Assembly: GCF_945890115.1 (NCBI RefSeq)
Contig: NZ_CAMDCK010000019.1
Location: forward strand, 1 to 50,603
Length of the DNA: 50,603 nt
Direction: 5' to 3'
Origin: Sphingorhabdus sp. EL138
GTDB taxonomy: Bacteria; Pseudomonadota; Alphaproteobacteria; Sphingomonadales; Sphingomonadaceae
Part shown: in pieces, positions 31,269-40,206 of the stretch
Layout of the letters: every line of letters begins with the position of its first letter
Position numbering within the stretch: the stretch's first letter is position 1
The notes under the pieces: generated by a model
Databases searched by the model: none
The model's input: only the letters and a program-made list of their open reading frames with translations
Told to the model about the DNA's origin: nothing
Program-made: the position numbers and the translations under genes

Positions 31269-32012
31269 TTACGCCGCCCAGTCGCCATTCTTGGCCATCC
31301 AAACCGATATTGCCGCAACCGCAGCGGTGTCCGCCCGCAATATACGCGGGCCAAGCGATACGGGCCGTGCGTTTGCATGCGCGCGAATCAAGGCATTTTC
31401 GTTATCGGTGAAGCCGCCCTCCGGCCCGATCAGCAGGGCCGCTGGTCCAGCGCTTATCGCCTCCAACATCGGCGCGCCGCCACGTTCATCGCAGAAGTAT
31501 AATATCCGGTCGCTGGGCCAATCCTTCAGCACCGCGTCCAGTTTCGTCAGCGGCGCAATCTGCGGTAAGGCGGTGCGTTCGCATTGTTCGGCCGCCTCAA
31601 TCATATGCGCGCGCAGGCGATCATCCTTCACCTTATCCACCACGCAGCGCGCGGTTAGCACAGGCACAAAGCGCGCCACGCCCAATTCGCACGCCTTTTC
31701 GGCGATCCAGTCAAAGCGATCCTTTTTGATCAGAGCTTGGACAAGCCACAGATCAGGCGTCGTTTCGCGTCCGCGCAGTTTAGCCTCGACGGTCAGGTCA
31801 AGGTCGCGTTTGCTTATGTTGGTGACAGTGGCAAGATATTCGCCCGAAATATCGTCAAACAATTTAACCGGCGCACCTTCTTTCAGGCGCATCACACCGA
31901 TCAGATAATGCGCGCTATTGCCCGAAATGTTCAGGGTCGCGCCAAGCGCCAACACTTGTTCCACAAACAAGCGCGGCGTTGATTTTGGGGGCCAGGCGGG
32001 GGTTGCGGGCAT
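31269..32012 (-). CDS. rsmE: 16S rRNA (uracil-1498-N3)-methyltransferase
   Basis: 247 aa. Methylates U1498 of 16S rRNA using SAM. N-terminal PUA-like domain (PRLFVEQ, SAHYLIGVMRLKEGAPVKLFDD), then the SPOUT trefoil-knot domain: LVQALIKKDRFDWIAEKACELGV, ERTALPQI, LLIGPEGGFTDNE and the knot motif SLGPRILRADTAAVAAI. All signatures are present. ATG 32012 is the first Met; the 101-bp divergent gap to ubiA contains a perfect inverted repeat. Confidence 0.96.
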   Translation of the reverse strand: MPATPAWPPKSTPRLFVEQVLALGATLNISGNSAHYLIGVMRLKEGAPVKLFDDISGEYLATVTNISKRDLDLTVEAKLRGRETTPDLWLVQALIKKDRFDWIAEKACELGVARFVPVLTARCVVDKVKDDRLRAHMIEAAEQCERTALPQIAPLTKLDAVLKDWPSDRILYFCDERGGAPMLEAISAGPAALLIGPEGGFTDNENALIRAHANARPVSLGPRILRADTAAVAAISVWMAKNGDWAA

Positions 32013-32040
32013 GGCTTGCCTCTACCTGCAAAAGCGGGCG

Positions 32041-32084
32041 GCGTCATCTGCGAACTTATACGGATGTAACTTCGCAGATGACGC
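32041..32084. repeat. Perfect 14-bp inverted repeat in the rsmE/ubiA divergent gap
   Basis: GCGTCATCTGCGAA (32041-32054) and TTCGCAGATGACGC (32071-32084) flank a 16-base spacer. It covers almost half of the 101-bp divergent intergenic region. Symmetry and position fit an operator or a cruciform; as RNA it would form a strong hairpin in the leader of either gene. Confidence 0.6.
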
Positions 32085-32113
32085 GCCGAATAAATTTTGG
32101 CAGGGCCTTTGCC

Positions 32114-33025
32114 ATGACGTCTAAACTTGTCCCCGACAGCGAATTTACTGGCATCATTGCCCTGTTGCCGGTGAAGCTGCGCGCTTTGGTGCTTTTGGCG
32201 CGGTTGGATCGTCCGATTGGCTGGTGGTTGTTATTCTGGCCCTGTATATTCGGGCTGGCGCTTTCGGGCGGGCTGATTGCGCGTTGGGACCTTGCACTGT
32301 GGATGCTGCTGGGCGCAATCGTCATGCGCGGGGCAGGGTGCGTATATAATGACATTGTCGACCGCGATCTGGACGCGCAAGTCGCGCGCACGGCGTCGCG
32401 GCCATTACCAAGCGGTGATATCGGTGTGCGCGGCGCGTGGGTGTTTCTGCTTGGCTTATGCGCTTTTGGCTTGCTGGTGCTGGTGCAGCTTCGGTGGGAG
32501 GCGCAGATTGTCGCGGTGAGCAGCGTCCTTCTTGTCGCGGCCTACCCCTTTATGAAGCGCATTACTTGGTGGCCACAAATCTGGCTGGGGCTGGTGTTTA
32601 GCTGGGGCGCGTTGGTCGGCTGGGTCGCGATCATGGGGCAAGCCAATGTGGCGATGCTCTGGCTCTATGCAGGTTCGATATTCTGGGTCGTTGGCTATGA
32701 TACGATCTATGCCATGCAAGACCGCGAAGATGACGCCTTGGTCGGGATTAAATCGAGCGCCCTGCGGCTGGGCGGCAGCGTCCGGTTGGGCGTGGCGGCA
32801 TTCTATGTTTTGACGATTCTGGGATGGGGCATGGCGATTTGGAGCGTTCGACCCGAAAAGCAGGCGTTGGTCGCGCTCCTGCCGGTCGCCTTTCATTTGG
32901 GCATGCAAGTCGTATCGCTGAAATCCGATGGCAGCAACGCGCTTGGCCATTTCCGTTCAAACCGCGTGGCAGGGTTGCTTGCCGCGCTTGCCTTTTTGGT
33001 CGTTGGTGCGGCTGGTCAATATTAG
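32114..33025 (+). CDS. ubiA: 4-hydroxybenzoate polyprenyltransferase
   Basis: 303 aa from ATG 32114; upstream in-frame codons run through the inverted repeat and are not homologous. UbiA attaches the polyprenyl chain to 4-hydroxybenzoate in ubiquinone synthesis, in the inner membrane. LARLDRPIGWWLLFWPC, the first Asp-rich motif NDIVDRDLD (79-87), RTASRPLPSG, and the second motif YDTIYAMQDREDDALVGIKS (about 195-214) are all present, with eight or nine membrane spans between. The neighbouring AKR is in the same direction 12 bp downstream. Confidence 0.96.
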   Translation: MTSKLVPDSEFTGIIALLPVKLRALVLLARLDRPIGWWLLFWPCIFGLALSGGLIARWDLALWMLLGAIVMRGAGCVYNDIVDRDLDAQVARTASRPLPSGDIGVRGAWVFLLGLCAFGLLVLVQLRWEAQIVAVSSVLLVAAYPFMKRITWWPQIWLGLVFSWGALVGWVAIMGQANVAMLWLYAGSIFWVVGYDTIYAMQDREDDALVGIKSSALRLGGSVRLGVAAFYVLTILGWGMAIWSVRPEKQALVALLPVAFHLGMQVVSLKSDGSNALGHFRSNRVAGLLAALAFLVVGAAGQY

Positions 33026-33037
33026 GGAGAGAAAAAT

Positions 33038-34057
33038 ATGGAACATCGTCGCATCGGCAAAAGCGCCATTTACGTGTCCGACATTTGCATGGGCACCATG
33101 ACCTTCGGGTCGCAAACCGATGAGGCGGAGGCGCACCGCATTCTCGACAAATGTCTGGATGCAGGCATCAACTTTTTCGACACCGCCGAAGGCTATCCCG
33201 TGCCGCCGGACATTAAATGGGTTGGCCGGACCGAGGATATTGTCGGGCGCTGGATGAAGGGGAAGAATCGCGACGCCATCATCATGGCAACCAAGGTTTC
33301 CGGCCCCAGCCACACGTGGTTCAAATCGCCCAAGCGCGGCGGCATGACGACGCTGGACCGCCACAATATCATCACCGCAGTCGAAGAAAGCCTGCGCCGT
33401 TTGCAGACCGATTATATCGACCTGTATCAAACGCATTGGCCCGACCATGGCCTTGCTTATGACGAAACGATGGAGGTGCTCGATGAGCTGGTGCGGTCGG
33501 GCAAGGTCCGCGTGCTGGGTTGTTCGAATGAGACAAGCTATGGCCTGATGAAGTCGCTGGCGACGTCGGAACGGCTGGGCGTGGCCCGTTACGAGAGCAT
33601 CCAGAATAATTTTTCCATCAATAATCGTCGGTTTGAGGATGAGCTAAAGCAAGTCTGCCGCCAAGAGGGCATATCGTTGCTGCCATATTCGCCGCTGGGT
33701 GGCGGCGTGTTGTCAGGCAAATATCTCGACGGCGCCCGCCCCGAAGGCGCGCGTTTCTCCCGCTATCTCGAAATGGCCGGATCACGTCAGGTCGAAATGG
33801 CGCAGCGTTTTGCGGGCCCCCGCGCATTGGAGAGCACGATGCGGATTGTTGCGATTGCGCAAGAGGCAGGCATGTCGCCGGTGACGCTGGCAACGGCTTG
33901 GTCGAAACAGCATGATTTTGTCGCGTCGACAATGGTGGGCGTGAGCAAGGAAGAGCAGCTCGACGACATCTTTGCGGCGATTGACCTAAAGCTGAGCGAT
34001 GAGGTGATGACCGCAGTGCACAAGGTGACGAAAGAGATATTATACCCGATGGGGTGA
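33038..34057 (+). CDS. Aldo/keto reductase
   Basis: 339 aa. TIM-barrel NADPH oxidoreductase. The catalytic tetrad is complete: Asp48 and Tyr53 in NFFDTAEGYPVPP, Lys86 in MATKVSG, and His133 in QTHWPDHG. Other marks are LYQTHWPD, GKVRVLGCSNETSY, SLLPYSPLGGGVLSGKY and the nucleotide-binding tail SKEEQLDDIFAA. It matches the Tas/YajO-like group acting on aldehydes and ketones; no specific substrate can be given. AGGGAGAG lies just before the ATG. Repeats follow its stop. Confidence 0.93.
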   Translation: MEHRRIGKSAIYVSDICMGTMTFGSQTDEAEAHRILDKCLDAGINFFDTAEGYPVPPDIKWVGRTEDIVGRWMKGKNRDAIIMATKVSGPSHTWFKSPKRGGMTTLDRHNIITAVEESLRRLQTDYIDLYQTHWPDHGLAYDETMEVLDELVRSGKVRVLGCSNETSYGLMKSLATSERLGVARYESIQNNFSINNRRFEDELKQVCRQEGISLLPYSPLGGGVLSGKYLDGARPEGARFSRYLEMAGSRQVEMAQRFAGPRALESTMRIVAIAQEAGMSPVTLATAWSKQHDFVASTMVGVSKEEQLDDIFAAIDLKLSDEVMTAVHKVTKEILYPMG

Positions 34058-34125
34058 GGGGTAGGCGGGTGCCGAAACGCCTCGTCATTTGGACTAAAAA
34101 ACCTCGTCATTCCCTATAAAAACCT

Positions 34126-34153
34126 CGTCATTCCCGCCTACGCGGGAATGACG
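34126..34153. repeat. Perfect 12-bp-stem palindrome (CGTCATTCCCGC type)
   Basis: CGTCATTCCCGC (34126-34137), loop CTAC, GCGGGAATGACG (34142-34153). The same half-site recurs at 34105 and at 26561 and 26734, so it is a dispersed family. Confidence 0.75.
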
Positions 34154-34343
34154 AACTGAAAGCAAGTGGAAGGACTGCGATAGCAGGGAAACCAAAACCG
34201 AAGCTATTAAAGGGATTACGCACCCGTCACTGGAATTCCTGTTAACATAACTCCCTTTCGTCATCCTGAACTTGTTTTGGCTCTGCCAGCCTACGGCTCC
34301 AGGATAACAGGCGACGGTTTTTTGTTATCCTGAAACAAGTTCA

Positions 34344-34418
34344 GGATGACGATGGGGTATGTTCAGGATGACGATGGGGTATGTTCAGGGTGACGATGGG
34401 GGTATGTTCAGGATGACG
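34344..34418. repeat. Tandem repeat, unit GGATGACGATGGGGTATGTTCA
   Basis: Two identical 22-bp units (34344-34365 and 34366-34387), a third 23-bp unit with two changes (34388-34410) and the first eight bases of a fourth. The unit contains TTCAGGATGACG, one half of the dispersed palindrome family, so the array probably grew by slippage from such a repeat. Confidence 0.8.
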
Positions 34419-34528
34419 CGTAAGGGATGACGGGTAAGGATGACGGGTAGGTGGGTGCAATTGGACGGCCCCATTGAGACAGGTTCAAGCTCAATAAAAA
34501 TTTGTGCGGCAACGTGGTGTTACCCCCC

Positions 34529-35992
34529 CTAACCCATAATCTCCGCCTGCGCGTAGCCCAAAGCTTCGCCCAAAGCCTGCAAACGCCGCAACACGCTATT
34601 CGACTGCAACCGCACCGCCGAGCCGCTCAAGTGCAGCCGTAACGTCGCGCCGTCGCCGTCGATGCGGCTGTCGGGTAATGCGCCGCCGGTGCCGCCGTCG
34701 AGGCGGTGGGCCAAGCGGATGGCGAGGCCCCAGATGACCGCTTGGGCCAGCGCGCCGGGCGTGGCCAAGGCGGCCAGCATTTCGGGCAAGGTCCGCTTTC
34801 CGGCGTGCACCGTCCATAAGGCGGCGGCGATGACCGCGCGGTCGCTGGCGCTGACGCCGGGCCAACTGCCGTCCAATGCAAGGTCAAGCGCATGGTCGGC
34901 GCGATGTTCGGGGTTCACGTTCCACACGCTGTCGGACAGCAAGCACGCCGCGCGGCACAGCCTAGCGTCATGCGCGCTTTGCCCGGCAAAGACGGGCGCA
35001 ATCCATTCGGCAAGCGCGTCGCCATGAAAGGGAAAACGGCCCAGCCGCTCACCTTCAAAGCGGGCCGCCGCGATCAACGGGTCTTGGTGGCGCTCATCTG
35101 CGGTCAGTTGTTCATACAACAAGCCCTCACGCAGGCCGTAAATGCTTGTTACAAGCTTGCGGGGCTTGAACAGCCCGATTATGCCACTCAACAACGCCGT
35201 CGCCCCGGGTAGTTCCGAAATACGGCCCGTAGCGATCACGTTCGACCGCGTCAGGGCGTCGCGGTCTTGCGCAAGCGGCGTGAGCAATTCAGGTGCCTCG
35301 GGCGGCATTTCATAATTGGCGAGGATGGTCAGTGGATAGCCGGTTGCATGCATGTGCAGCCGTGCAAAACTGCGCCACGAACCGCCGATCATGTAGAAGG
35401 GCAGGCCAGCCTCTATCGGAAAGGCGTTTTTGCCCATCGTCTTTGCAATATCATCGCGCAGCATTTGCGTGATTTGCTTGGGCGATTTTCCGGTCAATAT
35501 GCCATGCCGCAATGTGCCCAGCGGCAAGGATATGCGCGCGCCCAATTTGCCGTCGGCTATGCGGATAAGTTCAAGGCTGCCGCCGCCCAGATCGCCGACA
35601 TAGCCATTGGCGAGAGGATTGTCGCTGAGCACGCCATAGCCCGCCGCTGTGGCCTCAGCATCGCCGTCCAGCACATCGACGCGGATGCCCAAGGCGGCGG
35701 CCTTGTCGACCAATTCCTGACCATTTTTCGCTTCACGCGTTGCGGCGGTGGCGACCACGCGCATGCTGTCGACCTTCATCGCGCGGGCCAGCGTTTCAAA
35801 GCGGGCCAAGGCGGCCAGCGCCTTTTTCATCGTCGCTTTGTCAATTTCGCCGTCGCCTGCAAGGCAGGCGCCCAGTTTTACCCGGCTTTTTTCATTGTAA
35901 ATGGGCAAAGGCGCACGCGGCGCGCCTGCATATACCACGAGCCGGACAGTGTTGGAGCCAATATCAATGACGGCCTGACGCACCGCCTTCAT
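34529..35992 (-). CDS. ppx: Exopolyphosphatase / GppA-family phosphatase
   Basis: 487 aa. Releases phosphate from polyphosphate chains or hydrolyses pppGpp. The ASKHA fold is marked by AVIDIGSNTVRLVVY at the N-terminus, VVATAATREAKNG, the second phosphate loop GDLGGGSLELIRI and the conserved SLPLGTLRHG. The C-terminal half (about 310-487) is the helical HD-like domain with ACLLSDSVWNVNPEHRADHALDLAL. Its ATG overlaps the ppk stop (ATGA), so kinase and phosphatase are co-translated. Ppx versus GppA cannot be separated by eye; the ppk coupling favours Ppx. Confidence 0.93.
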   Translation of the reverse strand: MKAVRQAVIDIGSNTVRLVVYAGAPRAPLPIYNEKSRVKLGACLAGDGEIDKATMKKALAALARFETLARAMKVDSMRVVATAATREAKNGQELVDKAAALGIRVDVLDGDAEATAAGYGVLSDNPLANGYVGDLGGGSLELIRIADGKLGARISLPLGTLRHGILTGKSPKQITQMLRDDIAKTMGKNAFPIEAGLPFYMIGGSWRSFARLHMHATGYPLTILANYEMPPEAPELLTPLAQDRDALTRSNVIATGRISELPGATALLSGIIGLFKPRKLVTSIYGLREGLLYEQLTADERHQDPLIAAARFEGERLGRFPFHGDALAEWIAPVFAGQSAHDARLCRAACLLSDSVWNVNPEHRADHALDLALDGSWPGVSASDRAVIAAALWTVHAGKRTLPEMLAALATPGALAQAVIWGLAIRLAHRLDGGTGGALPDSRIDGDGATLRLHLSGSAVRLQSNSVLRRLQALGEALGYAQAEIMG

Positions 35993-38139
35993 CTTTGTCG
36001 GACGAGGCTCAAAGTTGGAACCTTCTTGTCATCCGCAAGCGCGCCTCCGCGTCCTGAAAGCGACGCATTGGTCATGAAATAATGATGCAGATTAAATGGC
36101 ATGCTACCCGCTTTTACCCTTTCATAGCGTCCGTCCGAACGCAGCATCCAGCTTTGCTGGTTGTCGAGCAGGTTTGCAACCATAACCTGATCAAGGATCT
36201 GGTCATGGACGGTAGGGTTCTCAATTGGCAGCATATATTCGACGCGGCGGTCGAAATTGCGCGACATCCAGTCCGCCGAGGAGATGAAGACTTTTGCGTC
36301 CCGATTGGGCAGATCAGCGCCATTGCCCATCGCCCAGATGCGGCTATGTTCCAGGAAACGGCCAACCACAGACTTGACGCGGATGCGCGATGACATGCCC
36401 TTGACCCCCGGTCGCAGGCAACAAATGCCGCGCACCACAAGGTCGATTTCCACACCGGCCTCGCTTGCCTCATATAATTTGTCGATCACGGCCTTATCGA
36501 CCAGCGAGTTGACCTTGGCCCAAACCGCGCCGGGTCGCCCAGCGGCAACATGGGCGATTTCATCGTCGATCAACGACATGACTTTTTCCCGCAGGCCAAG
36601 CGGGCTCATGGTCAACAGCTTCAAATCCGTCGGGGGGATATAGCCCGTGATATAGTTGAAAATCTGTCCGGCATCATGGCCGACGCGCGGGTCGGCGGTA
36701 AAGAAGCTGATGTCAGTATACACTTTGGCGGTGATCGGGTGATAATTGCCCGTGCCCAAATGGCAATAGGTCCGGAAACCATCCGCCTCACGCCGGACGA
36801 CCAATGAAATTTTGGCATGCGTTTTCATATCGACAAAGCCGTAGACCACTTGAACGCCGGAATTTTCCAACTGCGACGCCCAATGCAGATTTTGCTCTTC
36901 GTCAAACCGGGCCTTTAATTCGACAATCGCGGTGACCGATTTTCCGGCCTCGGCGGCTTCGCATAAGGCGCGGATCACGCCCGATTGCTTGCCAGCGCGA
37001 TACAATGTCTGTTTAATGGCGACAACGTCGGGGTCCAGCGCGGCCTGTTGCAGGAAGGCGAGCACCACGTCGAAGCTTTCATATGGGTGGTGAATGACGA
37101 TGTCTTTTTGGCTGATCGCCGAAAAACAATCGCCATCATGTTCCAATATGCGTTCGGGAAAGCGCGCAGAATAAGGCGGGAATTTCAGCGTTGGGCGGTC
37201 TTCGTCGACCAATTGGTTCAAATCGCCAATACCCAAGAAACCGACGGTTTCGACCACGATAGACGCGCCTGCGCCAAGTTCGGTGCGGATCAACGTGGCC
37301 AATTCGCTTGGCAGGCCTTTTTCCAGCTTCAGCCGGATAATCCGCCCGCGACGGCGGCGCTTGATCGCGCTGCGGAAATAGCGGACGAGGTCTTCGGCCT
37401 CTTCCTCCACTTCAATATCACTGTCGCGGATAATGCGGAATGCGCCAGCGGCGATCAGCCGATAATCGGGAAACATCTGGCCCACGAAATGCTTGATGAG
37501 CGCCTCAATGGTTACAAAACGCGTGCCGGGGCCAGGTAGTCGAACAAAGCGGGCCAGCGATTGCGGGATCAAGACCAATTGTCTTACGACTTCATTATCA
37601 TCCTTGCGGCGCATATCGAATATCAGGCTAAGGCCTTGATTGGGGATGAAGGGAAATGGGTGGGCGGGGTCCAACGCTTGCGGGGTAAGCACCGGCAAGA
37701 TTTGTTCGCGAAAATATGTGCCTACTTGCGCCTGTAAGTTTTTGCCCATGGCGGATGGTTGAACGATCTTAATGCCCGCTCTGGCCAATTCCCCCATCAG
37801 CTTGCGCCACAGCTTCTGTTGCTGGATCATCAACCGGTCAGCCGCGGCAACGGTGTCGGCAAGCTGCTCGGATGGCGTGCGGCCATCAATCGACAGCTCT
37901 AAAATCTGCCGTTGCTGCTGCCCGCGCAGACCCGCCACGCGGACCATGAAAAATTCATCAAGGTTTGTGCCCGAAATCGACAAAAAGCGCAGGCGCTCCA
38001 GCAACGGGTGCGCTGGGTTCGACGCCTCTTCCAACACGCGCTCGTTAAATTTTAACCATGACAGCTCGCGGTTAAAATAACGCGCATCAGTTGGTGTTTT
38101 TCGAGCTTTCAAACTGCTTGGAGCTGTCAGGGGCTTCAC
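35989..38139 (-). CDS. ppk: Polyphosphate kinase 1
   Basis: 716 aa from GTG 38139, chosen because AGAAGGAA lies about nine bases upstream; a TTG one codon earlier and an ATG at 38187 (no Shine-Dalgarno, 732 aa) are alternatives. PPK1 polymerises ATP gamma-phosphate into polyphosphate at the membrane. Domains: N-terminal RYFNRELSWLKFNERVLEEA, head domain, then two phospholipase D-like domains with VAIKQTLYRAGKQSGVI, VELKARFDEEQNL, the phospho-accepting histidine region KTHAKISLVVRR and GTGNYHPITAKVYTD, and SSADWMSRNFDRRVEYMLPI. The ppx gene overlaps its end. Confidence 0.95.
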   Translation of the reverse strand: MKPLTAPSSLKARKTPTDARYFNRELSWLKFNERVLEEASNPAHPLLERLRFLSISGTNLDEFFMVRVAGLRGQQQRQILELSIDGRTPSEQLADTVAAADRLMIQQQKLWRKLMGELARAGIKIVQPSAMGKNLQAQVGTYFREQILPVLTPQALDPAHPFPFIPNQGLSLIFDMRRKDDNEVVRQLVLIPQSLARFVRLPGPGTRFVTIEALIKHFVGQMFPDYRLIAAGAFRIIRDSDIEVEEEAEDLVRYFRSAIKRRRRGRIIRLKLEKGLPSELATLIRTELGAGASIVVETVGFLGIGDLNQLVDEDRPTLKFPPYSARFPERILEHDGDCFSAISQKDIVIHHPYESFDVVLAFLQQAALDPDVVAIKQTLYRAGKQSGVIRALCEAAEAGKSVTAIVELKARFDEEQNLHWASQLENSGVQVVYGFVDMKTHAKISLVVRREADGFRTYCHLGTGNYHPITAKVYTDISFFTADPRVGHDAGQIFNYITGYIPPTDLKLLTMSPLGLREKVMSLIDDEIAHVAAGRPGAVWAKVNSLVDKAVIDKLYEASEAGVEIDLVVRGICCLRPGVKGMSSRIRVKSVVGRFLEHSRIWAMGNGADLPNRDAKVFISSADWMSRNFDRRVEYMLPIENPTVHDQILDQVMVANLLDNQQSWMLRSDGRYERVKAGSMPFNLHHYFMTNASLSGRGGALADDKKVPTLSLVRQR

Positions 38140-38613
38140 CAAAAATATTCCTTCTTCATCAATAAAGGTTCGGTGCCATGGAAACATTGCATATTTACGG
38201 CAGCAGAAAGGCTAACTGTAACAGTATCCCGACAAAATTGTCATTGCTTATATATCAAAAAGTGACACCTCCTACCTATAGGAAAATTGGCATCTTCACG
38301 GGCTAAATATATGCAAACGCGTTCTACACATGCACGAAGACTTTCATGCAACGCGATGTTTTGTGGCGCAGATTTTAGTTGATGGATAATGCCAATCTGA
38401 ACATGATGAAGCAGGAAAGCCATAGCCTAGCTGGTCAGTTGCCACAGAAATGGTCGGCAGGCAAAACCAGCTTAAGGCTTGGCTATTCCCGTTGTTCCGC
38501 CGATCAGGTGAACACCGAGTTTGAGGTTGATTTTGACCGCAGCTTCGACGCATATGGTTTGGTCAGGTAAAGAGCAGGTCCAGATTCCAGATTATGGTCC
38601 AATTCACAATCTA
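38140..38613. other. Divergent intergenic region between ppk and the phytase gene
   Basis: About 430 bases beyond the ppk alternative start. I see no convincing gene: the open frames here (for example 38379-38570 on +) are short, lack Shine-Dalgarno sequences and resemble nothing I recognise. A possible Pho box lies at 38218-38235. An AT-rich stretch around 38240-38340 may hold the divergent promoters. Confidence 0.55.
38218..38235 (-). promoter_or_regulatory. Possible Pho box upstream of ppk-ppx
   Basis: TTGTCGG-GATA-CTGTTAC on the minus strand has the PhoB arrangement of two 7-base half-sites 11 bases apart and matches about 12 of 18 positions of CTGTCATAWAWCTGTCAY. Control of ppk-ppx by PhoB is known in other bacteria. 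The match is moderate. Confidence 0.3.
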
Positions 38614-39645
38614 ATGCATAAACAGCTCCTCCTTGTGCCATTATTGCTCACAGGTTGCGCTTCGACGCAGCCGGTGATGAGTCTGTTGCCCACGGCGTCG
38701 GTTACGGCCAAGGTCGAGACGCAGCCGGTTGCGACGATGGAGGATGCGGCGGATGATCCTGCGATTTGGCGCAATGCCGCCAATCCAGCGCAAAGCCTGA
38801 TCATCGGCACGGACAAGCGCGCGGGCATTCATGTCAATGATGTGCAGGGGCGTCAGGTCAGTTTTACGCCGTCGCCGCGCCTCAACAATGTCGATCTGCG
38901 CGATGTCGGAGGCAGCATCGGTGTCCTCGTGGCGGCCAGCGACCGTCAGGACCTTGCGCAGGCACAGATGGCGTTGTTCCGGCTGGACAGTGCGGCCCGC
39001 AAACTTGTGCCTTTGGTTACCCTGCCTGTTGGGGCTGGCGAGGCCTATGGCATGTGCTTGTGGCAACGCGCTAGCGACAAGGCATTGTTCGGCTTTGTCG
39101 TGCTTAAAGATGGCCGCATTGATCAGGTCGCGATTGATGTAAGCGGCCCTGTTCCCAGAGGCAAAGTCGTGCGCAGTATGAAATTGGGTACACAGTCCGA
39201 AGGCTGCGTCGTCGATGACCGCACCGGCATTTTATATGTCGCCGAAGAAGATGTCGGCCTGTGGAAATTTGACGCCGCGCCCGATGGTTCCAATGTCCCC
39301 ACGGCTATTGCCAAGGCCGATGGCAAGGAAATCGTGATGGATGCCGAAGGCGTCGCCCTGGCTCCATCCGGCACCGATGGCGGCTATGTCATCGTATCGA
39401 GCCAAGGCGACAATGCCTATGCCGTCTTTAAATTGCCTGAGGCCAATTATGTGGGCCGTTTCCGCGTCAATGACGGGGCCATTGACGGCGTTCAGGAAAC
39501 CGACGGCATAGAATTGATGCTGGGTGATTTTGGCCCTGACTTTCCGGACGGGCTTTTTGTCGTGCAAGATGGCGACAACCGCCCCGCGACCCAGAATTTC
39601 AAGATCGTCGATTGGGCCGAAATCAAACGCGCACTTGGGCTTTAG
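38614..39645 (+). CDS. Beta-propeller phytase, lipoprotein
   Basis: 343 aa from ATG 38614 (MHKQLLLVPLLLTGCAS); longer in-frame codons upstream do not encode a signal. The lipobox LLTGC places it on the membrane facing the periplasm or outside. Propeller phytases are Ca-dependent and release phosphate from phytate. Marks: DDPAIWRNAANPAQSLIIGTDK near the N-terminus, RLNNVDLRD, GEAYGMCLW, SEGCVVDDRTGILYVAEEDVGLWKF, DAEGVAL and GYVIVSSQGDNAY. It lies next to the ppk-ppx pair on the opposite strand, fitting a phosphorus-acquisition theme. Confidence 0.9.
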   Translation: MHKQLLLVPLLLTGCASTQPVMSLLPTASVTAKVETQPVATMEDAADDPAIWRNAANPAQSLIIGTDKRAGIHVNDVQGRQVSFTPSPRLNNVDLRDVGGSIGVLVAASDRQDLAQAQMALFRLDSAARKLVPLVTLPVGAGEAYGMCLWQRASDKALFGFVVLKDGRIDQVAIDVSGPVPRGKVVRSMKLGTQSEGCVVDDRTGILYVAEEDVGLWKFDAAPDGSNVPTAIAKADGKEIVMDAEGVALAPSGTDGGYVIVSSQGDNAYAVFKLPEANYVGRFRVNDGAIDGVQETDGIELMLGDFGPDFPDGLFVVQDGDNRPATQNFKIVDWAEIKRALGL

Positions 39646-39693
39646 CGGCAACTTGGTCTAGACAGTTTCTGTTGCTTCGCGCATGGAGACTGC

Positions 39694-40128
39694 ATGTCTA
39701 TATGGTTTCACGAAAAGCTTGATCTTGCCGCGCTGACTGCGGGTAGCGCGCATTGCATGCCCGGTTTTGTCGGTATCGAATTCGTCGATTATGGAGACAA
39801 TTGGATCAAGGCGCGCATGCCCGTCGATGCACGCACGAAGCAGCCTTATGGGCGGCTTCATGGCGGCGCATCTGTGGTTTTGGCCGAAACGGTGGGTTCC
39901 ACGGCGGCGGCTATGACCGTGGACCCCAGCAAGTTTGCGACCGTGGGCATGGAAATCAACGCCAACCATATTCGCCCCGTGAAGGACGGCTTTGTTTTTG
40001 CCACGGCCATGTCGGAATCGATTGGCCGCACGACGCAAATCTGGTCAATCCGGATAGAGGATGAAGCCGGAAAGCTGGTCTGCATCTCGCGCATCACGAT
40101 GGCTGTCATCGCCACTGACCGTGCATAA
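39694..40128 (+). CDS. PaaI/MenI-like hotdog thioesterase
   Basis: 144 aa. Hotdog fold with the PaaI-type signature GRLHGGASVVLAETVGSTAAAMTVDP, where the HGG loop and the Glu (LAET) form the acyl-CoA thioester hydrolysis site. The C-terminal strand reads GRTTQIWSIRIEDEAGKLVCISRITMAVI. Members hydrolyse hydroxyphenylacetyl-CoA or dihydroxynaphthoyl-CoA. It precedes the hydrolase-reductase fusion and hppD on the same strand, which would fit clearing of aromatic acyl-CoA, but this is inferred. Confidence 0.9.
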   Translation: MSIWFHEKLDLAALTAGSAHCMPGFVGIEFVDYGDNWIKARMPVDARTKQPYGRLHGGASVVLAETVGSTAAAMTVDPSKFATVGMEINANHIRPVKDGFVFATAMSESIGRTTQIWSIRIEDEAGKLVCISRITMAVIATDRA

Positions 40129-40206
40129 ATTATTGCGTAAAACAGAGTAAGCGTGCACGGACCGTCAGAATATGACACCGTTAGACAGAATTTGGGGTTT
40201 AGGCGC

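Larger units (their letters stand above)
34058..34528. other. Convergent intergenic region with palindromes and a 22-bp tandem repeat
   Basis: No gene. It contains a GTCATTCCCGC-type hairpin at 34126-34153, CGTCATCCTGAACTTG at about 34259-34274 with a partner GTTATCCTGAAACAAG... TTCAGGATGACG near 34324-34351, a tandem array at 34344-34418, and a GATGACGGGTAAGGATGACG tail. It separates the convergent AKR and ppx genes. Confidence 0.75.

Noticed and set aside
38379-38570. 63-aa plus-strand frame upstream of the phytase gene (and a 69-aa reverse frame over the same bases)
   Set aside because: No Shine-Dalgarno, no resemblance to any family I know, and both strands are equally open, which is typical of chance frames in this composition.
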